This document shows, in pieces, positions 16,465 through 24,357 of a stretch of 36,353 nt of DNA. The stretch's first letter is position 1; every line of letters begins with the position of its first letter. This DNA is from an uncultured Clostridia bacterium (GTDB taxonomy: Bacteria > Bacillota_A > Clostridia > Christensenellales > Borkfalkiaceae), in NCBI GenBank assembly GCA_934292955.1, contig CAKQXZ010000019.1, positions 1 through 36,353 on the forward strand, read 5' to 3'. Under the pieces are notes generated by a model. It worked only from the letters and a program-made list of their open reading frames with translations, did not search any database and was not told the DNA's origin. The position numbers were made by a program, and so were the translations under genes.

Positions 16465-17673
16465 TTACAGTCTGCCCGAATTTTCAAACAGCGTTCTTAA
16501 CGTTTCGGCTAAAACCTTGCCCGCTTTTACGCTGTCTTCCACAACGGGGTGTCCGCCGCGCGGTTCGGTAACTCCCGCGTCGAAATCTATCGCCGCGATA
16601 TAAGGATATTTGGGCTTAAGACTTTCGACCGCGCCTTTTACGCTGCCGTCAAGCCCCGAACCGTGAACCATAAGACCGCTGCAAAGAACTACGGGAATAT
16701 CGTACCCGTAGTATGCGCCGACAGCCGCGTCTACAAATTCCATATACGCAGCCTTCATTCCGGCAAGCGAATAACCGGTGGTGTATTTAAGACTGCGGAT
16801 GTAATCGTTGGTGCCGAGATAAATCACGACCGCGTCGGGAACGGAAGAAAAATCATATTCGGGACATTCTCCTTTTTCGACCGACATATCCACAGCGTAA
16901 CTTCTGAAGTTGTTGAGCACGGAAAATTCTTCGGTAGCCGTATTAAGGTACTTGAGCGTTATGCCGCCGCGCCCGAAAATTTCGAACGAAGCGCCGAGTT
17001 CCTGCGCGCAGTAAGCCGAGTATGACTGAAGGGCGTTCTGCGTTTCGGCGGTGTACGTCGCGCTGTCGGCAGGTTTATATGCCCTTAAAACGCCTTCGCC
17101 GCATGTTATGGAATCGCCGTAAAAAGCGATATTGAGCGCGGGCTTTTCGGGAGCCGCCAGAAACGCGCCGTCGGAAGATATTTCGTTTACGATAATTCTG
17201 TCGTAATTAGACGGGGTGCGCTTGAGAATTCTGACAGTATGCTCGCCGTCGGAAAGACCTTCGACAAGCGTCTTTTTAAGGAATAAGCCCCTTGTGTCTT
17301 TGAAAGTAAGAACGCGGGCGTTGCTGTCGGTTTCGCCGTCGACAAAGACCGACCACATAGAATCACGCGAGCCGATTTTGCAAAGGTTGGCGTAAACGGC
17401 GGTGCCGCGGAATCTGAATTCGAAGCCGGACGCGCTGTTTACGAATACCGTGCCTTCGAAATTTTCGTTATAAAAATTTCTGCCGTATAAGTTAAGATAA
17501 CGTTCGTCGGATAAATCTTCTATCTTTTCGATTTCGGGGACTTCAACCTTTCCGCCGTCGGAAGAAGAATCGGAAGATCCGTTGCAAGCCGAAAACGCAC
17601 ATACGCCCGCGGTAAGCATAGCCGAGAGCGCGAGCGACAACGATTTTAACATAAACTTATTTTTTGTCGGCAT
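16465..17673 (-). CDS. SGNH-hydrolase lipoprotein, carbohydrate esterase (CE2-like)
   Basis: A 402-residue lipoprotein (lipobox FSAC, Cys30). After a Ser/Asp/Gly linker, about residues 50-175 form a jelly-roll-like N-domain, then a SGNH/GDSL hydrolase domain: FYGDSITCGEG (Ser188), FGRGG (Gly of block II), YLGTNDY (Asn289) and GGHP (His375). This order, with an N-terminal beta-domain and no clear catalytic Asp two residues before the His, matches carbohydrate esterase family 2, which removes acetyl groups from plant polysaccharides. It would act outside the membrane. The best start is the ATG at 17673 (AAGGAG 8 bases upstream); it overlaps the end of the preceding glycosidase gene by 17 bases, so translation is coupled. 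A longer frame to 17697 exists but lacks a ribosome site. Substrate specificity is inferred. Confidence 0.87.
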   Translation of the reverse strand: MPTKNKFMLKSLSLALSAMLTAGVCAFSACNGSSDSSSDGGKVEVPEIEKIEDLSDERYLNLYGRNFYNENFEGTVFVNSASGFEFRFRGTAVYANLCKIGSRDSMWSVFVDGETDSNARVLTFKDTRGLFLKKTLVEGLSDGEHTVRILKRTPSNYDRIIVNEISSDGAFLAAPEKPALNIAFYGDSITCGEGVLRAYKPADSATYTAETQNALQSYSAYCAQELGASFEIFGRGGITLKYLNTATEEFSVLNNFRSYAVDMSVEKGECPEYDFSSVPDAVVIYLGTNDYIRSLKYTTGYSLAGMKAAYMEFVDAAVGAYYGYDIPVVLCSGLMVHGSGLDGSVKGAVESLKPKYPYIAAIDFDAGVTEPRGGHPVVEDSVKAGKVLAETLRTLFENSGRL

Positions 17674-18772
17674 TGTTTTTCTCCTTTTCGGCGGCAAGCG
17701 CGCAGAAACGTTTGAAAGTATTGATTTCTTTTACGTCGTAAGGCAGTCCGTTGAAACGATAGATATCGTGCTGCCACTTTGTAAGGTCGAGCGTGGAGCC
17801 TTCCTTGAGATAGTCCACGAAATAATGTCCCCACGGTTCGTAGGTCTGCGAATAGCCGGCGATAAGCCCCCAGTGATAAGAACCGATTTTTTCGAGATAG
17901 AAAAGGGGAAAGAGTTCTTTTACGTCGTTGCCGGCGATACGGTTGAGCCACTCGTTGTTAATGAGCGGTCTGCCCAGTTTTTTAAGGTTTTCTATGATGA
18001 TAATCATATTTTCGTACGAACCGTAGTAATGGAAAGTGATTACGTCGGAAAGTTCGACCGCCACCTTTTCCATTTCGCGCTTGGGCATAAAGTCTTCGGT
18101 ATAACTCCAGCAGTCTGCGGTGAGCGGCTGAATTGGATCGTGCGAACGTATGATTTCAAAGAACTTTGTCATCGCTTTAAGGCTGAGATTATCACGTCTG
18201 CCGTTGCCCGGTTCGTTCCATACGTCCCAGATCTGCAAGCGCGGATCTTTGCAGTATTTAGCCGCGATTTCGTCTACCATTTCGTAATACTTGGGTTCGA
18301 TTTCGGGATCGTCGAGCAGACAATACCCGGGACCGACAAGCCCCGCGGAGTGCGGACCCGCTTTAATGCCGCTGTGATAGCCCCAGTCTACGTTCTGTTT
18401 GCCGAAAACCACGGGTTTGAATTTTTCTTTGGGAACGGTGCAGTCGTTGCCGAGAGTAAGCATGACTTTTAAGCCGTACTTGTCGGCAAGAGTGAAATAT
18501 TCTTCGAGATTATTCATAAACGAATCGTGCTGATAGTACCAGCATTCGAACTGAATAATTGCGCGGACGGCGTTGAACCCCGTCTGGCGGGCAAGATCGA
18601 ATTCATATTCTATCTGCTCGAAAACTTCTTTGTGTTCGTATTCCTGCCACATGGCTATGCGGTTTACGCAGTTGGACGGATAACCGTTGTATCCGCGGAT
18701 CCATGGCTGTTCGTTATACCACTGCCATGCACGTTCTTTGCTCCACTGCCCCTTAACAAGTCTTTCTTCCAT
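17657..18772 (-). CDS. Clan GH-A glycoside hydrolase (GH5/xylanase-like), cytoplasmic
   Basis: A 371-residue (beta/alpha)8-type glycosidase. The acid/base Glu is in WNEPGN (Glu187) and the nucleophile Glu in INNEW (Glu274), the spacing and context of clan GH-A retaining enzymes. Sequences like this are often labelled 1,4-beta-xylanase or cellulase-family protein, but I cannot fix the family number or substrate. There is no signal peptide, so it probably acts on imported oligosaccharides. AAGGGAGA precedes the ATG. It lies 45 bases after the GH2 gene and overlaps the esterase gene by 17 bases, placing it in the import-and-hydrolysis operon. Confidence 0.88.
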   Translation of the reverse strand: MEERLVKGQWSKERAWQWYNEQPWIRGYNGYPSNCVNRIAMWQEYEHKEVFEQIEYEFDLARQTGFNAVRAIIQFECWYYQHDSFMNNLEEYFTLADKYGLKVMLTLGNDCTVPKEKFKPVVFGKQNVDWGYHSGIKAGPHSAGLVGPGYCLLDDPEIEPKYYEMVDEIAAKYCKDPRLQIWDVWNEPGNGRRDNLSLKAMTKFFEIIRSHDPIQPLTADCWSYTEDFMPKREMEKVAVELSDVITFHYYGSYENMIIIIENLKKLGRPLINNEWLNRIAGNDVKELFPLFYLEKIGSYHWGLIAGYSQTYEPWGHYFVDYLKEGSTLDLTKWQHDIYRFNGLPYDVKEINTFKRFCALAAEKEKNNADKK

Positions 18773-18817
18773 AAAAATTCTCCCTTTGATTTCGTGAAAC
18801 TTATTCTTTGATACCGA

Positions 18818-20590
18818 TTATCGTCCGATACCGTTGATAAGTCTTAATTTTGCCATATCGGCTTTGGGTTTGCGGTCTTCGGTGAAAAGCCCGTTCTTTT
18901 CCTGCATTACGTCGGTGAACTGCGTTAAGCAATAGCCCTGACAGTTGACCTTTTCTATTGCGCGGGTGAGTTCGCAAAGACGGGATATAAACTCTTCTTC
19001 GCTGTTTGCCGCATTGCCGTAGCCCCACCCTTCGGCATTGTCTTTGATATACGAAACGCCGCCGTATTCGCTGATAATTACAGGCTGACCGTCGTATTTA
19101 TAGCCGTTTGCGAAAGCCGCGCGCGAATGCCTGTCTTTTACAAGATCGCCGCTTAAAAACGCCTGCATGTCGCCGTAAGCCTGTTCTATTTCTTCGCCCG
19201 TCTGAGCATAATTGTGAAGGGTTACGATATCGCTTTCGGTGTGTTCCCAGCCGTCGTTGGATATAACGGGACGAGTGGGATCGAGCGATTTCGTGAGCCG
19301 ATAAAGCGCTGCCGTGAAGTTCTGCATAGCCTTGTTTTCGCTTGTTTGCAGAACGCCCCAACTTTCGTTTACGGGAACGTATGCCATAAGCGACAGATAG
19401 CCTTTGTGCTGAAGAACTATTTCGCTCCACTCGCGCGAAAGATTTGCCGCCGCTTTTGCGGTGTAATCGTAAGCCGCCGGCATTTCGAGCCAGAAGAACA
19501 GCCCTGCCATATCGCAGAAATAATAGAAACGTTCGTCTTCTATTTTCTGATGCAGCCTTACGCCGTTGAAGCCCGCTTCTTTAATCAGAAGAACGTCGTT
19601 CAACAGTTCTTCGTCGTCTTTTGCGGTCATTCCGCCGAACGGATAATAACCTTGCGCAAGCACCATTCTGAAATAGTAACACGGCAGATAATTGACTTCT
19701 ATGCCGTTGTTTACCGTTCTGTAGTCTACAAGCGCGGTGTAAGAACCTGCTTCGTCCACGGGCTTGCCGTTTATTTTCAATGTGTATTTAAGATCGAAAA
19801 ACTGATTGGGGCGACCCAACGTCCAAGGTTTCATTACAAGGACTTTATCAAACAAAGTAAGGTCTAAAGTCGCACGGCCGTAGTCGGCAAAAATTTCCAC
19901 TTCGGTGCTTGCGACCTTTTCGCCCTGATAACTCGCTTCTATTTTAAGCGACGCGCCTTTAACGAATTTGTTAAGATAAAATTCGAAATTCGCGCGGCAG
20001 TTTTCGTATTCGCATACGGAAATTACGTTCTGCAGATATACGTCGGAAACTTCTTCGAGCCAGACGTTTTTCCATATTCCCGAAGTCGGCGTGTAAAAAC
20101 ACGAAATATTCTTTTCGACATAACGTTGTTTGCCGCGCGGAACTACGGGCGTAAACTCGTCTTCGCACTTTACCGTAAGCAGATTTTCGCCTTTCTTTAC
20201 ATAGTCGGTAAGGTCGAACGAGAAACGCGCGTATCCGCCCGCATGGCTGCCGATAAACGTACCGTTAAGCCATACTTTTGCAAGATAGTCGGCTCCGTCG
20301 AAGTTGATTATAAGGCGTTTTCCGCGCGGAAGATCGTAAGAAAACGTGCGAGAATACCACATGTATGCGTGGTCGGTCTTATCTTCAACCCCGCTCGCTT
20401 CGCTCTGATAAGCGAACGGCACGTTGATTTTTACCGTATTTCCGGCGGATAAACCGCGATATAGCCTGCGCTTTTCGCCGTCGTTTTTATCGTCGAAACA
20501 AAAATCCCATTCGCCGCTAAGCAGTGTGTAATTTTCGCGCACGAAACGCGGACGCGGATAACCTTTTTTATAACATTTTGCGTGTTGCAT
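18818..20590 (-). CDS. Glycoside hydrolase family 2 protein (beta-galactosidase/glucuronidase-like)
   Basis: A 590-residue GH2 enzyme. The N-terminal sugar-binding domain shows MWYSRTF, LINFDGADYLAKVWLNGTFI and GGYARFSFDLTDYVKKGEN; an immunoglobulin-like domain and a TIM barrel follow. The acid/base Glu is in PVNESWG (Glu409) and the nucleophile in IISEYGG (Glu508). It removes beta-linked non-reducing-end sugars; which sugar is unclear. It has no signal peptide. A GTG start at 20599 is possible, but the ATG at 20590 has GGGTGA six bases upstream, which fits the ribosome 3' end better. At 590 residues it is short for a GH2 and ends soon after the barrel. It follows the permease genes after an 86-base gap that holds one hairpin-repeat copy. 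Confidence 0.9.
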   Translation of the reverse strand: MQHAKCYKKGYPRPRFVRENYTLLSGEWDFCFDDKNDGEKRRLYRGLSAGNTVKINVPFAYQSEASGVEDKTDHAYMWYSRTFSYDLPRGKRLIINFDGADYLAKVWLNGTFIGSHAGGYARFSFDLTDYVKKGENLLTVKCEDEFTPVVPRGKQRYVEKNISCFYTPTSGIWKNVWLEEVSDVYLQNVISVCEYENCRANFEFYLNKFVKGASLKIEASYQGEKVASTEVEIFADYGRATLDLTLFDKVLVMKPWTLGRPNQFFDLKYTLKINGKPVDEAGSYTALVDYRTVNNGIEVNYLPCYYFRMVLAQGYYPFGGMTAKDDEELLNDVLLIKEAGFNGVRLHQKIEDERFYYFCDMAGLFFWLEMPAAYDYTAKAAANLSREWSEIVLQHKGYLSLMAYVPVNESWGVLQTSENKAMQNFTAALYRLTKSLDPTRPVISNDGWEHTESDIVTLHNYAQTGEEIEQAYGDMQAFLSGDLVKDRHSRAAFANGYKYDGQPVIISEYGGVSYIKDNAEGWGYGNAANSEEEFISRLCELTRAIEKVNCQGYCLTQFTDVMQEKNGLFTEDRKPKADMAKLRLINGIGR

Positions 20591-20638
20591 AATTTTCACC
20601 CGTTATTATTAAATGTGCCGTTTTTTATCAGAATGTGC

Positions 20639-20658
20639 CGATAATCGACTTATAGGTT
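20639..20658 (+). repeat. Conserved-centre hairpin repeat, copy 4
   Basis: Core CGATAATCGACTTATAGGTT followed by T5 on the plus strand. This copy alone is antisense to the surrounding operon, lying in the 86-base gap between the MalG-type permease gene and the GH2 gene. Flanking CC and GG can pair weakly. Confidence 0.6.
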
Positions 20659-20676
20659 GATTTTTAATTGAACTTA

Positions 20677-21555
20677 TCAGCCTTTGACCGCAGAAATAGC
20701 CATACCTTCGATAAAGTAACGCTGGAAAATAAGGTAAATTACGTACAGCGGAACGCTTGCTATAACCGCGCCCGCAAACGACACGGGCAGGTTGATTTTC
20801 GAATCGGAAAGCGACTTTATCATAAGCTGCAAGGTCATAACCTTTTCTATCGTCAGATAAAGGGACGGAGCGAAGAAGTCGTTCCAGTTGCCGACGAACA
20901 TAAATATTACCTGCGCCGCGACGGCGGGTCCCATTATGGGGAGCATTATGTTCGTATACTGACGAAGATAACTTGCGCCGTCTACCTTGGCGGCTTCGAA
21001 TATGGCGTTGGATATGGAACGCTGAAACTGCACGAAGAAGAACATCATCGAAACCCCGCCGAAGAGCGACGGAAGTATTAACGGCCACAAGGTGTTTGTA
21101 AGCTGAAGTTTGAAGTACGCGCGATAAAGGGGAAGAACCACGCATGCGTAAGGAATCATCAGCGCGCTTAACTGAATCATAAGGTGAACGTCTTTATGTT
21201 TCAGTTCCATTTTGGAAAAGGCGAACGCCGAAAGCCCGGACATGAACACGCAGAACGGAATGGTTGTGATTTCTATCGTCATGGTGTTCAGAAGTCCGCG
21301 GAACATATCGATCTTTTCAAAGACTATAGCATAGTTATGCCATTGCGGATCTTTGGCAAAGAAAGTGAGCGTGAGCGTGTTTACCGTTTCGTCTACCGTT
21401 TTAAGGCTTGACAAAACCATCCATAAAAACGGAAAAACGCAGGAAAAACAAGTAATTACAAGGAATATGTAGCAGAAAACGATACCTGCTATTCTGCCCG
21501 CGCTGCTTTTATCGGAAGGCTTTTTATCTGTTTTGATTGCAATATTTTCAGTCAT
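20677..21555 (-). CDS. Carbohydrate ABC transporter permease (MalG-type)
   Basis: A 292-residue inner-membrane permease with about six membrane segments and the cytoplasmic EAA-loop signature EAAKVDGASYLRQYTNIMLP (near residues 188-207) that docks on the ATPase. The last residues (IEGMAISAVKG) match the usual end of MalG-like CUT1 permeases. It pairs with the permease gene upstream, 13 bases away, and with the binding protein further upstream. GGGGGGTG precedes the ATG. No ATPase gene is in the window; a shared MsmX-like ATPase would be needed, as in many Bacillota. Confidence 0.94.
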   Translation of the reverse strand: MTENIAIKTDKKPSDKSSAGRIAGIVFCYIFLVITCFSCVFPFLWMVLSSLKTVDETVNTLTLTFFAKDPQWHNYAIVFEKIDMFRGLLNTMTIEITTIPFCVFMSGLSAFAFSKMELKHKDVHLMIQLSALMIPYACVVLPLYRAYFKLQLTNTLWPLILPSLFGGVSMMFFFVQFQRSISNAIFEAAKVDGASYLRQYTNIMLPIMGPAVAAQVIFMFVGNWNDFFAPSLYLTIEKVMTLQLMIKSLSDSKINLPVSFAGAVIASVPLYVIYLIFQRYFIEGMAISAVKG

Positions 21556-21568
21556 AAAAACACCCCCC

Positions 21569-22546
21569 TTATTCGGAATAAACCCATTTGTTGCTGATTT
21601 TGAACTGCAACAAGGTCATAAGCATAATGCTTATCGTAAGAATGAAGGACGCGGCGCTCGCTATTCCGTAACGGCTGTTGTTGATACCGTAGTTCCATAT
21701 GAAGTAAACTATGGTCTGCGCGCCCGGATGCCCGTTTGCAAATACCTGAGAATCCACATACGCCTGAAGATTGCCTATAAAGCCCGTACAGAACAGATAG
21801 AAAAGCGTCGGCGAGATGAGCGGAATTGAAATTTTGAAGAACTTGGTGACTTCGTTCGCGCCGTCGAGTTCGGCCGCTTCGTAATAATCGCGCCCGACGT
21901 TGGTAAGAGCGGCAAGACACAAAATCATCGTTCTGCCGATAGAACCCCACGCCGATTTGATTATTATGGCGACCTTTATCCACGTTGCGTCGGTAAGCCA
22001 TTGAATATCCCACCCCGTAACCTGATTTATAATTCCGTACTGGTTATCGAATATGTAACGCCAGATTATGTTCATGGCGACAGCCGACGAAACTACGGGA
22101 ATATAAATAAGCATTCTTATAACGCGCGAACCGCGTATCAGTTTTTCGCGGCTGAGCATTACCGCAACCACAAGACCGTATATTATGCCGAGCGGAACGC
22201 TGAGCATGAAAATCAGGTTGTTTGTTATGGCGTTTTTGAACGCTTCGCCGTACGTTATGGTCGTAAACAGTTTTTTGTAATTTTCGAAATCGCACCATAA
22301 CGCGCCTATTCTCGTTAAAAACGGCTCGGTTTCAAAGCGTGCGTTGTAATTGGTAAAACTATATAAAATCGCGAATATAACCGGAAGTACGGTAAAAACT
22401 ATAAGCCCGAAATATTTTATAGAAATAAACGCAAGAGCGGTTAAATTTTCTCTGCGCTTAAGCGTGCTTTTTTTGCGTTTTTTGGGCGGTACGTTCGAAA
22501 CCGTCGTTTCAGAAAAGCCCTGCGGCATATCTGCATTCGTATGCAT
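21569..22546 (-). CDS. Carbohydrate ABC transporter permease (MalF-type)
   Basis: A 325-residue permease with a Lys/Arg-rich N-tail (PPKKRKKSTLKRREN), about six membrane helices and the EAA loop YYEAAELDGANEVTKFFKIS, then IPLISPTLFY. It forms the channel with the MalG-type partner and receives an oligosaccharide from the binding lipoprotein. GGGGAGG lies upstream of the ATG at 22546. It sits between the binding-protein and MalG-type genes. Confidence 0.94.
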   Translation of the reverse strand: MHTNADMPQGFSETTVSNVPPKKRKKSTLKRRENLTALAFISIKYFGLIVFTVLPVIFAILYSFTNYNARFETEPFLTRIGALWCDFENYKKLFTTITYGEAFKNAITNNLIFMLSVPLGIIYGLVVAVMLSREKLIRGSRVIRMLIYIPVVSSAVAMNIIWRYIFDNQYGIINQVTGWDIQWLTDATWIKVAIIIKSAWGSIGRTMILCLAALTNVGRDYYEAAELDGANEVTKFFKISIPLISPTLFYLFCTGFIGNLQAYVDSQVFANGHPGAQTIVYFIWNYGINNSRYGIASAASFILTISIMLMTLLQFKISNKWVYSE

Positions 22547-22574
22547 TCAGTTGCATCCTCCCCGAAAAGTTTTA

Positions 22575-22620
22575 CGCGCCGCTAAAATAAGCGGTTTTTT
22601 CCGCAGATTCAAGCGGCGCG
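22575..22620 (-). ncRNA. Nested intercistronic mRNA hairpin after the binding-protein gene
   Basis: A 9-bp GC-rich stem CGCGCCGCT/AGCGGCGCG encloses a second hairpin GCGG-A6-CCGC. In the leftward transcript it is followed by TAAAACTTTT, a weak U-tract. It lies between the binding-protein stop codon and the permease genes. Such hairpins stabilise the upstream message or end part of the transcripts, so that more binding protein than permease is made; that role is inferred from the position. Confidence 0.68.
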
Positions 22621-22656
22621 ATAGTTAGTTCTGTTTTGCGTTATTTGTCAGACGAA

Positions 22657-24201
22657 TCAGCCGAGTATTTCGCGCGCTTCGTCCAAAAACGCCTGCATGG
22701 TGGGCTTATAAGCGGTAAGGGCCGCTTTGATGTCTACCCATTTGCCGCTCTTATCAGCCTGCCAGAAAGAACCGAAGTTGCCTTTCTGACCAGCCATAAA
22801 CTGGTTAAGTTCTGTCTGCCAGCCGTATTCGAAAGTGTAACTTGCCGCGCGGTATTTACCGGTGATTTTGTCGGTATAAGTTTCGCCTGCGGCGTTGGTT
22901 TTCTTAGTGCCGACGCCGTCGATCATATCGATCCATACGCCGCGGTTTTCGGGATAAGGTTTATCGCAGTCAGCCTGAGCTTTTGCCTGACTTGCGATTA
23001 AGCCCTGAGAGTCGGTGATATATTCGTTTGCAAGACTCTTGAGGTTAGGTATGCACTGTCCGCGTTTGTACTGAGTTCTCTGCGCCGAAGTATCGGTAGA
23101 AAAGTATTTAACGAGTTCGAGCGCGGCGTCTTTATATTTGCAGTTGTTGGATATAGCGTAAACCATGCTGCCTACACAGGCGGTGGAAACCGAACCGTCT
23201 GCGTCGCCGCAGAGTACGGGAAGAATGTTCCAGTCGAACTTACAGCTCTTCCAGTAGTCTTTGGTTTTCCAGGGACCTACGGCTCCGTAGAAAAAGAGCG
23301 AGCCGCCCGACGTGAACAGCGTTTCGGTTGAAGACGTAGTACCCGCGGAAGGAAGAATACCTTCTTTATAAAGGTTCTGAATGAACTGCATTGCGCCGAC
23401 GAAGTTATCGGAATCGATTGCTGAAACCGCGCCCGTGTCGTCGGTGAAGTAGTTTGCGTTGTTGGAGTAAACTATGCTTTCGAGATCGTAGCCCGAAAGA
23501 ACGTATTCGTTTTTGCCGAGAACGGTTTTAAGTTTTTTGCCGATTTCCATGAAATAACCGAAAGTCATAGGTTCGGTGGTGCTTAAAACTTTGCTTTCGT
23601 CTATCTTATCGGCATCGGAGGCGCTTGCGTTGTAAGTTGCGATAGCCTGTTTGAGGCGAGTTTCGTTGATTGCGAGAGCGTAAGGACCGTTATCCTTGGG
23701 CAGACCGTAGAGAGCCGCTTTGTCGGTTTTACCGATTTTGTTGGTGGTATGGTCGTAATAATATTCGTTGCAAGCAGATTCATACATATCGTCCATAACG
23801 CTTTCGTCGATATGACCGCGAATGTTTGCAAGTTTGCCGCTGTATGCGTAAGACGAGAACATCATGTCGTTAAGCATGAATACGTCGGGCAGATTTTTAC
23901 CCATAGCGTCGAGCGCGATGTTGTAGGCGGTGCCGTCGCTCCACCACTGAAGTTCTACGACGATATTTTCGTGAGTTTTGTTGAAATCGTCTACAAACGC
24001 CTGATAGTTGGCTTTTTCGGTATCGACGTCGCGCCCCGCGAGCGTTAACTGAACAACTTCGCCGCTTTCAAGCGATTTCCATGAATCTTCGCCGCCTTTA
24101 TCGCCGCTGTCTTTTCCGCCGGTGCAGCCGGCAAAAGCCGAAAACGATAAAACAAGTGCCGAAGCAAGACAAGCAAGTCTGAATTTGTTTGATTTTTTCA
24201 T
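22657..24201 (-). CDS. Carbohydrate ABC transporter substrate-binding lipoprotein
   Basis: A 514-residue extracellular solute-binding protein of the sugar type (SBP family 1). The signal peptide ends in the lipobox FAGC, followed by a Gly/Asp/Ser linker. Family features are the FVDDFNKTHENIVVELQWW segment, the DVFMLNDMMF segment, a NPF-less long central domain and the usual C-terminal helices. It should capture oligosaccharides outside and pass them to the two permeases downstream. I chose the ATG at 24201 because AAGGAG lies just upstream; the longer frame to 24234 adds only a non-signal tail. I see no clear sigma-A promoter directly upstream, so it may be co-transcribed with the GH43-type gene. 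Confidence 0.92.
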   Translation of the reverse strand: MKKSNKFRLACLASALVLSFSAFAGCTGGKDSGDKGGEDSWKSLESGEVVQLTLAGRDVDTEKANYQAFVDDFNKTHENIVVELQWWSDGTAYNIALDAMGKNLPDVFMLNDMMFSSYAYSGKLANIRGHIDESVMDDMYESACNEYYYDHTTNKIGKTDKAALYGLPKDNGPYALAINETRLKQAIATYNASASDADKIDESKVLSTTEPMTFGYFMEIGKKLKTVLGKNEYVLSGYDLESIVYSNNANYFTDDTGAVSAIDSDNFVGAMQFIQNLYKEGILPSAGTTSSTETLFTSGGSLFFYGAVGPWKTKDYWKSCKFDWNILPVLCGDADGSVSTACVGSMVYAISNNCKYKDAALELVKYFSTDTSAQRTQYKRGQCIPNLKSLANEYITDSQGLIASQAKAQADCDKPYPENRGVWIDMIDGVGTKKTNAAGETYTDKITGKYRAASYTFEYGWQTELNQFMAGQKGNFGSFWQADKSGKWVDIKAALTAYKPTMQAFLDEAREILG

Positions 24202-24264
24202 AATTTTCTCCTTAAATATTTTTATAACTCGCAAAACGCCATTTTAATCTGCAATTAAACGCCG

Positions 24265-24309
24265 TTGCTTGACAAAGAAACTTTGTCAAGCAAAAGGCAT
24301 GCCTTTTGC
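24265..24309 (-). repeat. Two overlapping palindromes between the GH43-type and binding-protein genes
   Basis: 24265-24293 is a hairpin with a 13-bp perfect stem TTGCTTGACAAAG and a 3-base loop. 24290-24309 is a 20-bp perfect palindrome with half GCAAAAGGCA. The two share GCAA (24290-24293), so only one may form fully at a time. They lie in the 156-base gap before the binding-protein gene. They could be a partial terminator, a processing site or a remnant of a mobile palindromic unit. Confidence 0.7.
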
Positions 24310-24357
24310 GAAATTTTTGTTGTTTTGCGATGATCTTTTAAGTTTTTATGCGCAAAT

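Noticed and set aside
17674..17697. Longer start for the esterase gene
   Set aside because: The extra eight residues add only basic residues before the signal peptide and lack a ribosome site; AAGGAG fits the ATG at 17673.
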